A stretch of 5,825 bases of DNA from Oscillospiraceae bacterium (GCA_020025615.1 JAHHRT010000086.1:1-5825); one strand, 5' to 3'. Counted from the first letter of the stretch, positions 1-5,825 are shown. Program-made: numbers and translations. Notes: a model not told the origin generated them from the sequence alone.

Positions 1-800
1 TATGCCTCGCAATCCCTGGAAGCTTCCTCTGCCCAAATGCGGAAGAAAGTCTTTCCGCCATTCTCCCGGAGATAGTCCAGGGCTTTTTGGGCCTTCTGGG
101 GCTGATCGTCCCGAAGGAACGCCTGTGCCAGAATCTTCGCAATTTCCAGCCGGCGGAGATTGTACTGAGCATGGGCAAAGCTGTCCTGAAGGGCCTCCAC
201 ATCCACGAATTTTCCTGTGAGGACACGGTAGTGGTTCTGATAGATTCGCAGGCTTCCGGCAAGATTGCCCGCCAGCTCCGCCTTGTGCAGTCGGCAGGCA
301 TCCACGATTTCATCCAGCCGCCGGATTGCCTGCTCCGCCTGTTTGAGATTTTCCTGGGCCAGATAGTAGGCGCAGCGGTTTCCGGTATAAAGGCCCTCCA
401 GGGCCAGATTGCCCTCCGGAAGTTTTCCTTCCAGTGTCTCCAAAGCCTTAGAAAACGCGCCGTCTGCCCAGTAGCCGTCCGCAAGGTAGCTGCTGCATAC
501 GGCTGCCTGATAGCTTCCCCGGGGGAGCCGCCCGGGGACCTCCTGATATGCCTCAATGAACTTTTTCGGGTCTAACTCCATGTGCAGATACCCAAGATAC
601 CTTGTATTTTCCATATTGGCCAGAATATTTCCCACCAATTTTGCCACCACAGCGCCAAGTCCCAGCGTCAGGATGGATGCAATGATGGGGATATACAGCG
701 GATACGCCCGATCTTGATACCACACAAGGCCAACCACCAAAAAACTGAGCAGTACAATCACACAAAACGCAATTCTGCTGCGCCGATAAGCTCTAATCAT
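1..800 (-). CDS. Membrane-anchored TPR-like protein of unknown function (3' end beyond the left edge)
   Basis: I do not recognise a named family. The minus-strand frame starts at ATG 798-800 and stays open for 266 codons to base 3. The next codon begins TA, so it may be the stop; otherwise the gene continues. The start is supported by GGGAGGA (808-814 on the plus axis) 7 nt upstream and a promoter just behind it. The N-terminus is basic (MIRAYRRSR), followed by two hydrophobic helices at about residues 10-28 and 34-58 joined by a short polar loop; this suggests two membrane passes with a cytosolic C-terminal part. From about residue 75 to 265 the protein is alpha-helical, with recurring Ala/Leu/Tyr patterns (for example YQAAVCSSYLADGYW, NRCAYYLAQENLKQAEQAI, AKILAQAFLRDDQPQKAQKA) resembling tetratricopeptide helical pairs. 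That reading is inference from pattern, not from a domain match. A scaffolding or protein-interaction role is likely, not a catalytic one. It is transcribed away from the glycerate operon, so no functional link is implied. Confidence 0.8.
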   Translation of the reverse strand, partial: MIRAYRRSRIAFCVIVLLSFLVVGLVWYQDRAYPLYIPIIASILTLGLGAVVAKLVGNILANMENTRYLGYLHMELDPKKFIEAYQEVPGRLPRGSYQAAVCSSYLADGYWADGAFSKALETLEGKLPEGNLALEGLYTGNRCAYYLAQENLKQAEQAIRRLDEIVDACRLHKAELAGNLAGSLRIYQNHYRVLTGKFVDVEALQDSFAHAQYNLRRLEIAKILAQAFLRDDQPQKAQKALDYLRENGGKTFFRIWAEEASRDCEA

Positions 801-830
801 CGTGTATTCCTCCCAGCGGCAATTTTCTGT

Positions 831-859
831 ATTATAACTGTGTAAATCGAATTATGCAA
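831..859 (-). promoter_or_regulatory. Sigma-A-like promoter of the minus-strand membrane protein gene
   Basis: Read on the minus strand, a perfect TATAAT (-10, plus positions 831-836) lies 17 nt from TTGCAT (-35, plus positions 854-859; the TTG half matches consensus). The expected start is near 824, giving a leader of about 24 nt that carries the ribosome binding site at 808-814. The -35 overlaps one copy of a 9-bp repeat found again near the divergent gene. Confidence 0.6.
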
Positions 860-964
860 CATTTCTGATAGAATTTGTACTTGTCACAACATTCCATCGG
901 GAAGACGCAGGTTTTTTAGTATGCAGCCCATAAAAATGTGGTTCCTTTTCTGCCGGAAATGGTT

Positions 965-970
965 TATAAT
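965..970 (+). promoter_or_regulatory. Putative -10 box of the glycerate operon promoter
   Basis: A perfect TATAAT occurs 76 bp before the MBL-fold start codon, and transcription would begin near 977. At 17-nt spacing the -35 position (942-947) reads TTCCTT, which matches the consensus TTGACA only in its first two bases, and there is no extended -10 TG. A good -10 with a poor -35 is the usual look of an activator-dependent promoter. That would fit the E. coli CdaR precedent of activation, but it is inference. Confidence 0.45.
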
Positions 971-1023
971 GTCAAATAAGCGGGGTAATCTCGCAAATCT
1001 TACTGGTTATTTTGACGAATTAT
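965..1023. repeat. Imperfect inverted repeat flanking the operon transcription start
   Basis: GTCAAATAA at 971-979 is mirrored by TTATTTTGAC at 1007-1016, with one extra A in the second arm. The match continues outward: ATAAT (966-970) before the left arm mirrors ATTAT (1019-1023) after the right arm, with two unmatched bases between. A smaller GTAA/TTAC pair (985-988 and 1000-1003) is nested inside. The left arm abuts the -10 box and spans the expected start site, so it is better placed as a DNA operator than as an RNA hairpin. No known binding motif is recognised. Confidence 0.4.
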
Positions 1024-1033
1024 GTCTGTTGAT

Positions 1034-1039
1034 AAGGAG
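1034..1039 (+). promoter_or_regulatory. Ribosome binding site that fixes the MBL-fold gene start
   Basis: AAGGAG lies 6 nt before ATG 1046. The alternative in-frame ATG at 1022, 8 codons upstream, has no purine-rich Shine-Dalgarno sequence ahead of it (TTTTGACGAATT), so the start at 1046 is preferred. Confidence 0.8.
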
Positions 1040-1045
1040 ATCACA

Positions 1046-1876
1046 ATGGTACGCATCACAGCTCTTATGGACAATCAGGCCTCGGAACACAAAGCACTCA
1101 TTGCGGAACACGGCCTGTCCTATTATCTGGAATATGACGGTTTCCGTCTTCTGTTCGATTGCGGCTCCGGCCCCCATTTTCTCGACAATGCGCATCGGCT
1201 GGGCATCGACCTGCATGAGCTGGATGCCGTGGCTCTGAGCCACAGCCATTATGACCACGCTGCCGGCTATCGGGATTTGATTGAACAGGGCTTTGGCAGT
1301 TCTGTGCTCTACACCGGTCCGCATTTCTGGGAAACCAAATACGCCTTTGACGGTGTCCGCTATACCGACCTTTCCGCAGGGTTTACACAGGACTTTTTAA
1401 GTCAGCACCACATCCGCCACCAATGCGTCACAGGGGTGCAGGAAATCCACCCCGGTGTGTTCCTGGTGTCCGACTTTCCCAGAATCCACGATTTTGAAAC
1501 CATTCCCTCTCGTTTTCTCCGTCGGACCCAATCCGGTTTCACCCCCGATGATTTTTCCGATGAGCAGTGCGTTGTGCTGAAGGTGCCCGGCGGCATTGCC
1601 GTGCTGGTAGGCTGCTCCCACCCTGGAATTCTCAATATGCTTTCTCACATTCGGGATTGCTTCCGGCAGCCCATTGTCGCCGTGTACGGCGGAACCCACC
1701 TGGTGGAAGCAGATGAACACCGAATTGCAGTTACCGTTCAGGCCTTGCAGGATATGGGGGTTCAAATTCTGGGCCTCAGCCACTGCTCCGGTCATTGCGC
1801 CGAAACCTACGTCCACGAAAACACCGATCTTCAGGGCTGCCACCTCAGCGTAGGTGACACCATCTTCTACGACTGA
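1046..1876 (+). CDS. MBL-fold metallohydrolase of the COG1237 (dihydropterin-synthase-like) group
   Basis: This 276-residue protein has no signal peptide or membrane helix and should be a cytosolic metal-dependent hydrolase. The metallo-beta-lactamase metal motif is intact as SHSHYDHAAG (His66, His68, Asp70, His71). Further conserved blocks of the COG1237 group follow in order: LLFDCGSG (36-42), DEQCVVL (172-178), GCSHPGI (189-195, His192), YGGTHL (214-219, His218) and GLSHCSGH (243-250, His246). The length fits the group, at about 250-290 residues. Databases often name such proteins 7,8-dihydropterin-6-yl-methyl-4-(beta-D-ribofuranosyl)aminobenzene 5'-phosphate synthase after a methanogen protein. 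That substrate belongs to methanopterin synthesis and is implausible here, so the true substrate is unknown. It is the first gene of the operon, 14 nt ahead of the regulator, which suggests a role in supplying or clearing a glycerate-related ester, lactone or phosphoester. That role is inference; the fold call is firm. Confidence 0.88.
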   Translation: MVRITALMDNQASEHKALIAEHGLSYYLEYDGFRLLFDCGSGPHFLDNAHRLGIDLHELDAVALSHSHYDHAAGYRDLIEQGFGSSVLYTGPHFWETKYAFDGVRYTDLSAGFTQDFLSQHHIRHQCVTGVQEIHPGVFLVSDFPRIHDFETIPSRFLRRTQSGFTPDDFSDEQCVVLKVPGGIAVLVGCSHPGILNMLSHIRDCFRQPIVAVYGGTHLVEADEHRIAVTVQALQDMGVQILGLSHCSGHCAETYVHENTDLQGCHLSVGDTIFYD

Positions 1877-1890
1877 TTGGAGGTAGAGCC

Positions 1891-3012
1891 ATGCTTCTGG
1901 AAGATCTGGCCAGAGAGCTGGTGGAAAGCACCTCCGATCTCATCGGCGGCCGTGTTCTCAACGTGATGAATGCCGAGGGTGTCATCATCGCCTCCACAGA
2001 GACAGATCGAGTAGGTTCCTTTCATCAGGGTGCCTTTGAAGCAGTGCGCAGCGGCAAGGTCGTGAACATCCACGCAGACGAGCTGGAGCGCTATCCCGGC
2101 TCCAAGGAAGGCTGCAATATGCCCCTGCGAATCAACGGTGCAATCATCGGGGTCATCGGCATCTACGGAAATCCCGATGAAATTCAGGACATTGCCCATC
2201 TTCTGGGGGTCTATGCTACCAAATGCTACCAGCTGGAAGCCATGATGCGCCCCCGGCTGTCTGAAAGCACCCTGCGCAGCCAGCTGATGCTGTACCTGCT
2301 TTCTCCCTCCGGGGAAAGCGAATTTGCCATTCGCAACATTATTGAAACCCTGGACCTGCAAATCCAGTTTCCCGCCTGTATCGCTGTCATCTCCGCCCCG
2401 GACGGTCTGGCACTTCCCGGGCAGTCCGAGGAGCTCTGTCAGGATTTGCATACTCTGAACTTTCTCAACAAGCGCACCGATATCTGGAGCACCGCAGACA
2501 ATCGCATGGTGCTGCTGTGCAGCAGCTGTGACCAGCGCAGCATCAGCGCACTCACCCCCCTGACACAGATGGGAAAGGGGTATCGCATTTCCTTCGGTTC
2601 ACGCTGTTATTCCCTGCGGGATATTCCCGGAGCGTATCAGGAGGCCTCCACCCTGGATCGAATCTGCGCCGAATCGGTGTGCGATGTGGAGGAAATCTCA
2701 TTTAAGTGCCGATATATGCTCAGTGACAGTGCCGCAAAAGAGGCAGGCTTCCTGGAAACCCTCTATCAGAAGCTCTGCCAGGAGGTACCCGCCGGGGACC
2801 GGCGTGTTCTTTTGGAAAGCGCCGCCTGCTATTATGCCTGCGACCACAGTGTTTCCGCCGCTGCCCAAAAGCAGTACGTCCACAAGAACACCCTGCAATA
2901 TCGGCTCAAGCGGCTGCTGGCCGCCCTGGAGCTCACCGATCAGCCCGCATTTTTACAGGAATACGTGATTCGTCTGTTGCTGGACTACTTACTTTGTAAA
3001 ACGAGGTCGTAG
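1891..3012 (+). CDS. cdaR: CdaR/PucR-family sugar-diacid (glycerate-type) transcriptional regulator
   Basis: The protein is a 373-residue cytosolic transcription factor with the domain order of the CdaR family. Residues 1-115 form a sugar-diacid recognition domain, visible in DLIGGRVLNVMNAEGVIIAS, RVGSFHQGAFEAV, and the NMPLRINGAIIGVIGIYGNPDE block (76-97). Residues about 130-290 form the variable GGDEF-like middle region. The C-terminal PucR-type helix-turn-helix spans about 305-368, with SVSAAAQKQYVHKNTLQYRLKRL at 320-342 as the recognition part. E. coli CdaR (385 residues) activates galactarate, glucarate and glycerate genes; here the adjacent permease and glycerate kinase point to glycerate or a close relative as ligand. 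TGGAGGT (1878-1884) lies 6 nt before the ATG. Because it sits inside the operon it probably controls, positive autoregulation is likely (inferred). The symbol is given by family and context; orthology to E. coli cdaR is not shown. Confidence 0.88.
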   Translation: MLLEDLARELVESTSDLIGGRVLNVMNAEGVIIASTETDRVGSFHQGAFEAVRSGKVVNIHADELERYPGSKEGCNMPLRINGAIIGVIGIYGNPDEIQDIAHLLGVYATKCYQLEAMMRPRLSESTLRSQLMLYLLSPSGESEFAIRNIIETLDLQIQFPACIAVISAPDGLALPGQSEELCQDLHTLNFLNKRTDIWSTADNRMVLLCSSCDQRSISALTPLTQMGKGYRISFGSRCYSLRDIPGAYQEASTLDRICAESVCDVEEISFKCRYMLSDSAAKEAGFLETLYQKLCQEVPAGDRRVLLESAACYYACDHSVSAAAQKQYVHKNTLQYRLKRLLAALELTDQPAFLQEYVIRLLLDYLLCKTRS

Positions 3013-3040
3013 ACCTTGAAAAATTAAGGAGGAAAAAAAC

Positions 3041-4396
3041 ATGCAAACATTCCTATTGTTCGCAACCATCATTCTCGCGGTCGTGCTGATGGTCGTCGCC
3101 ATCTCCAAGTTCAAGATGCATCCCTTCATTGTCATGCTGGTGATTGCACTTGCCGTTGGACTGTTCTGGGGCATCGTGTACCCGGAATCCGGGCTAACCC
3201 CCACCAACGTGGTGAATCAGGTGAAGAACGGTTTTGGCAGCATCATGTCCAACATCGGCATCGTCATCCTCTGCGGCACCATCATCGGAACCATCCTGGA
3301 AAAGACCGGCGCCGCCCTTACCATGGCAAACGCCATTCTCCGGCTGGTCGGAGAAAAGAACAGCGTTGTTGCTATGGGTGCTATGGGCTATGTCACCGGT
3401 ATCCCCGTGTTCTGTGACTCCGGCTTCGTCGTTCTGTCCCCCATCAGCCGTGCACTTGCACAGCAGTCCGGCGTGTCCCTGGCTGTGATGGGCACTGCTC
3501 TGTCCGGCGGTCTCTACGCAACCCACTGCCTGGTGCCTCCCACCCCCGGCCCCATCGCCATGGCTGGCACTCTGGGTGCTGACCTGGGCCTCACCATTCT
3601 CGTGGGCCTGCTCATTTCCATTCCCGCTGTTCTCGTTGCCATTCTCTACGCCAAGAAGGTGGCAAGCAAGGTGGACATTCCCGCAAACTCCGAGTACACG
3701 CTGGGCGAGCTGAAGGAAAAGTACGGCAAGCTGCCCGGCACCTTCCAGAGCTTCTCCCCCATTCTGCTGCCCATCCTCCTCATCGGTCTGGCTTCTGTCA
3801 CCGACTTCCCCTCCAAGCCCTTCGGCGAGGGCCTGTGCTACCAGATTTTCATGTTCATCGGCAACCCCGTTGTGGCTCTGCTGCTGGGCGTATTCCTGTC
3901 CATGTCCCTGATTCCCAAGGTGGAGCGGAAGAACACCCTGGCATGGGTTACCCAGGGCGTTACCGATTCCGCCGGAATCCTGGCAATCACCTGCGCCGGC
4001 AGCTCCTTTGGTGCTATCCTCAAGTGCCTGCCCATTGCTGAGTCCGTAGGCGGCCTGGTAAATACCGGTCTGGGTGTGTTCATCCCCTTCATCATCGCTA
4101 TGATTCTCAAGCTGGCTATGGGTGCTTCCACCGTTGCTATGATTACCACCGCCAGCATGATGGCTCCCCTCATGGAGTCCATGGGCTTCACCTCTCCTCT
4201 TGGCAGAGTCCTGGTGGTTCTGGCAATCGGCGCAGGCTCCATGGTTGCCTCTCACGCCAACGACTCCTACTTCTGGGTGGTCTCTCAGTTCTCCGACATG
4301 AAGACCGACGAGGCTTACAAGTGCCAGACCGGCATGACCGCCGTAATGGGCACTTCCGTCATCATCGTTCTGTTCATCGTCTCTCTGTTTATCTGA
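3041..4396 (+). CDS. GntP-family gluconate/glycerate-type permease
   Basis: This 451-residue integral membrane protein belongs to the Gnt (GntP) proton-symporter family, whose members usually have about 435-455 residues, so it is full length. Around 12-14 hydrophobic segments are visible, including 3-21, 27-47, 67-87, 178-204, 236-252, 270-291, 340-360, 386-404 and 432-451. Family signatures include GIPVFCDSGFVVLSP (120-134), HCLVPPTPGPIA (162-173), and the C-terminal block GSMVASHANDSYFWVVSQF (399-417). Members carry gluconate, fructuronate, glycerate or similar hydroxy acids. The glycerate kinase immediately downstream and the diacid-type regulator upstream favour D-glycerate, but sequence alone does not settle the substrate. 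AAGGAGG (3026-3032) stands 8 nt before the ATG, the strongest ribosome binding site in the window, and the gap from the regulator is 28 nt. Codon use is more biased than in its neighbours: all 18 lysines use AAG and GGG appears once, which suggests high expression. Confidence 0.93.
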   Translation: MQTFLLFATIILAVVLMVVAISKFKMHPFIVMLVIALAVGLFWGIVYPESGLTPTNVVNQVKNGFGSIMSNIGIVILCGTIIGTILEKTGAALTMANAILRLVGEKNSVVAMGAMGYVTGIPVFCDSGFVVLSPISRALAQQSGVSLAVMGTALSGGLYATHCLVPPTPGPIAMAGTLGADLGLTILVGLLISIPAVLVAILYAKKVASKVDIPANSEYTLGELKEKYGKLPGTFQSFSPILLPILLIGLASVTDFPSKPFGEGLCYQIFMFIGNPVVALLLGVFLSMSLIPKVERKNTLAWVTQGVTDSAGILAITCAGSSFGAILKCLPIAESVGGLVNTGLGVFIPFIIAMILKLAMGASTVAMITTASMMAPLMESMGFTSPLGRVLVVLAIGAGSMVASHANDSYFWVVSQFSDMKTDEAYKCQTGMTAVMGTSVIIVLFIVSLFI

Positions 4397-4463
4397 TTTT
4401 AAATTCTCATTCGCCGAAGCAGCTCGCCAAGGCAGGCTGCCCATTTCCTAAGGAGTAATTTCT

Positions 4464-5690
4464 ATGTCACTACGTGATCACGCTGATCAGATCATCGCCT
4501 CTGCCCTCCACGCTGCCATGCCGGACACGGCTGTCAAGAAAGCCTTGGCACAGGCCCGGTTCTCCCAGGGGGAGCTGGTGCTCATTGCCGCCGGAAAGGC
4601 AGGCTGGCAAATGGCGAAGGCTGCCCATGAACAGCTGGGGGACCGAATCTCCCGGGGCGTGGTTGTCACAAAATACGACCACAGCCGGGGGCCTATCGGC
4701 AATCTCCGCATCTACGAAGCCGGGCATCCCGTTCCCGACCAGAATTCCTTCCGGTCCACCCAGGCAGCCATTGATGCTGTCACCGGGCTCACAGAGCATG
4801 ACACGGTGCTGTTCCTGCTGTCCGGCGGCGGCTCCGCATTGTTTGAAAAGCCCCTGATTCCCGAGGAAGACCTGAACCGTCTGACCAAAGAGCTTCTGGC
4901 CTGCGGTGCAGACATTGTGGAAATGAACACCGTCCGCAAGCGCTTCTCCGCTGTAAAGGGCGGGCGTTTCGCAGAGCTGTGCCGCCCTGCCAAGGTATTT
5001 TCCATCGTTCTGTCCGATGTACTGGGGGACCGGCTGGACATGATTGCCTCCGGCCCCGCCTACCCGGATGCCTCTACCGCCCAGGAAGCACGCCAAATTG
5101 TTCAGAAATATCATCTGACCATGACGCCGCTGATGGAATCTCTCCTCAATCAGGAGACCCCAAAGGTGCTGGACCATGTAACCACCCACATCACCGGCAG
5201 CGTCCGGCAGCTGTGCTCTGCGGCAGAGAAAACCTGCGCCGAGCTGGGCTATACCCCGGTTGTACTCACCGACCAGCTCTGCTGCACCGCCCGGGACGCC
5301 GGCGTGTTTCTCAGCGGTATCGCCCGCTACTACGCCCAGGCCCATAAGCCCATGGCCTTCCTGGCAGGCGGGGAAACCGTGGTTCATCTCACCGGGCACG
5401 GAAAGGGCGGGCGGAATCAGGAGCTGGCACTTGCCGCCGCTGAGGGGATCTCCGGTCTGGATGCCTGCGTTTTCTCCCTGGGCTCCGACGGAACCGACGG
5501 CCCCACCGATGCCGCCGGCGGCTATGTAGACGGCAGCACCTTCTCCGCATTGAAGGCCAAGGGCATTGAAATCAGCCGTGTCCTTCAGGACAACGATGCC
5601 TACCATGCCCTCGCCGCCTGTAACGGGCTGCTCATCACCGGTGCCACCGGCACCAATGTCAACGACCTCTCCGTTCTGCTGGTAAAGTAA
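4464..5690 (+). CDS. Class II (DUF4147/MOFRL) glycerate 2-kinase
   Basis: The enzyme transfers phosphate from ATP to D-glycerate, giving 2-phosphoglycerate for enolase in lower glycolysis. It has 408 residues, in the family's normal range, and is cytosolic. The DUF4147 domain covers about 6-240, with AAGKAG (42-47, conserved Lys45), GHPVPD (87-92), LSGGGSAL (119-126), NTVRKRFSAVKGG (155-167), SDVLGD (184-189) and ASGP (195-198). The MOFRL domain covers about 295-406, with AGGETVV (301-307), GKGGRNQELAL (313-323), GSDGTDGPTDAAG (340-352) and TGATGTNVNDL (392-402), where an alanine replaces the proline I expect in TGPTGTNVNDL. Older annotations call this family hydroxypyruvate reductase (TtuD), but no NAD-binding Rossmann dehydrogenase features are present. 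Members are often labelled GckA or glycerate kinase. TAAGGAG (4449-4455) lies 8 nt before the ATG. It is the last gene of the operon and is followed by a terminator. 2-phosphoglycerate as the product follows from the family; 3-phosphoglycerate is less likely. Confidence 0.92.
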   Translation: MSLRDHADQIIASALHAAMPDTAVKKALAQARFSQGELVLIAAGKAGWQMAKAAHEQLGDRISRGVVVTKYDHSRGPIGNLRIYEAGHPVPDQNSFRSTQAAIDAVTGLTEHDTVLFLLSGGGSALFEKPLIPEEDLNRLTKELLACGADIVEMNTVRKRFSAVKGGRFAELCRPAKVFSIVLSDVLGDRLDMIASGPAYPDASTAQEARQIVQKYHLTMTPLMESLLNQETPKVLDHVTTHITGSVRQLCSAAEKTCAELGYTPVVLTDQLCCTARDAGVFLSGIARYYAQAHKPMAFLAGGETVVHLTGHGKGGRNQELALAAAEGISGLDACVFSLGSDGTDGPTDAAGGYVDGSTFSALKAKGIEISRVLQDNDAYHALAACNGLLITGATGTNVNDLSVLLVK

Positions 5691-5737
5691 AACGTCTCCC
5701 CATCGAGCATGGATTTCTATCGGCAGAAACTCCTCTC

Positions 5738-5767
5738 AATAGCCGTTCCTTCGGGAACGGCTATTTC
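5738..5767 (+). terminator. Rho-independent terminator of the operon with a UUCG tetraloop
   Basis: A perfect 12-bp stem pairs 5738-5749 with 5754-5765 around the loop TTCG, giving a closing C(UUCG)G, which is an exceptionally stable tetraloop. It starts 47 nt after the kinase stop codon. The trailing T-run is short (ATTTC), so termination may be partial or the stem may mainly protect the 3' end. On the other strand no T-run follows the stem, so it acts rightward. Confidence 0.82.
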
Positions 5768-5825
5768 AATGTGTCGAAAAAGCCTTTTCTCCCCGCTGAG
5801 GCGACTTTTCAGAACTTCAAATCGT
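5768..5825. other. Right-edge sequence with no recognisable feature
   Basis: The 58 bases after the terminator contain no start codon with a ribosome binding site on the plus strand. A minus-strand frame is open from 5824 to a stop at 5718-5720, but it passes straight through the terminator hairpin. It has no support as the end of a real gene. Confidence 0.3.

Larger units (their letters stand above)
801..1045. other. Divergent intergenic regulatory region
   Basis: This 245-bp AT-richer stretch separates the minus-strand membrane protein gene from the plus-strand operon. It contains a promoter for each direction, an imperfect inverted repeat at 965-1023 and two copies of CGAATTATG at 848-856 and 1016-1024. 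Short plus-strand frames that cross it lack ribosome binding sites and run into the MBL-fold gene in another frame, so I see no gene here. It is the natural place for operators of the regulator encoded two genes downstream. Confidence 0.6.

Noticed and set aside
87..575. Plus-strand open frame (162 codons) at the left end
   Set aside because: It has no convincing ribosome binding site. The minus-strand frame over the same bases has a promoter, a ribosome binding site, membrane helices and sensible helical repeats.
881..889. TTGTCACAA palindrome in the intergenic region
   Set aside because: The 4-bp arms do not extend further, and such a match is expected by chance about once in a region this long.
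1046..1876. Annotation as a dihydropterin (methanopterin pathway) synthase
   Set aside because: The family name comes from a methanogen protein. Nothing in the window suggests methanopterin chemistry, and the neighbours point to organic acid use.
3194..4444. Long minus-strand open frame (416 codons) opposite the permease
   Set aside because: Its product is a low-complexity run of His, Gly, Asn, Asp and Gln, as expected from reading a membrane protein gene backwards, and the plus-strand GntP gene explains the DNA fully.
4397..4463. Internal promoter or terminator between permease and kinase
   Set aside because: A TTAAAT-like box at 4399-4404 has no -35 partner. The GCAGC/GCTGC hairpin (4419-4423 with 4436-4440) is only 5 bp and lacks a T-run.
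4470..5606. Minus-strand open frame (378 codons) opposite the kinase
   Set aside because: Gly- and Ala-rich translation with no recognisable motif. The plus-strand kinase has all its family motifs in the same interval.
4464..5690. Annotation as hydroxypyruvate reductase
   Set aside because: This is a legacy name for the DUF4147/MOFRL family. The motifs are those of glycerate 2-kinase, and there is no dinucleotide-binding dehydrogenase pattern.
5768..5825. Second terminator or minus-strand gene end at the right edge
   Set aside because: The only pairings found, such as GAAAA/TTTTC, are short and AT-rich, and the open minus-strand frame runs through the clear terminator hairpin.

Overview
The window looks like a chromosomal segment from a low-to-mid GC Gram-positive anaerobe, most plausibly a gut clostridium of the Oscillospiraceae/Ruminococcaceae type. 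That placement is an inference. It rests on strong AAGGAGG-type ribosome binding sites ahead of every gene, codon use rich in G/C at third positions, tight operon packing, and the combination of a CdaR-type regulator with a GntP-type permease. No RNA genes, CRISPR array or mobile element are visible.

Layout. Bases 1-800 (minus strand) hold most of a gene for an unrecognised membrane-anchored, helical-repeat (TPR-like) protein that runs off the left edge, perhaps by only one codon. Bases 801-1045 are a divergent intergenic region with a minus-strand sigma-A-like promoter, a plus-strand -10 box with a poor -35, a long imperfect inverted repeat around the plus promoter start, and a 9-bp direct repeat. 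Bases 1046-5690 are four co-directional genes: an MBL-fold metallohydrolase (1046-1876), a CdaR/sugar-diacid family regulator (1891-3012), a GntP-family organic-acid permease (3041-4396) and a MOFRL-type (class II) glycerate 2-kinase (4464-5690). Gaps are 14, 28 and 67 nt. A 12-bp hairpin with a UUCG tetraloop at 5738-5767 ends the operon. Nothing convincing lies in the last 58 bases.

How it fits together. The last three genes form a coherent small-acid uptake system: the permease imports a hydroxy acid such as D-glycerate (or a sugar acid), the kinase makes 2-phosphoglycerate that enters lower glycolysis, and the regulator senses the acid and controls the operon. Diacid dehydratase, aldolase and tartronate semialdehyde reductase genes of the E. 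coli gar/gud type are absent from the window, so glycerate itself is the simplest substrate. The main open question is the leading MBL-fold enzyme: its usual database name refers to methanopterin biosynthesis, which makes no sense here, and its position suggests an undescribed hydrolytic step linked to glycerate use. There is no evidence of a dramatic new system; the unexplained enzyme and the promoter architecture are the parts worth following.
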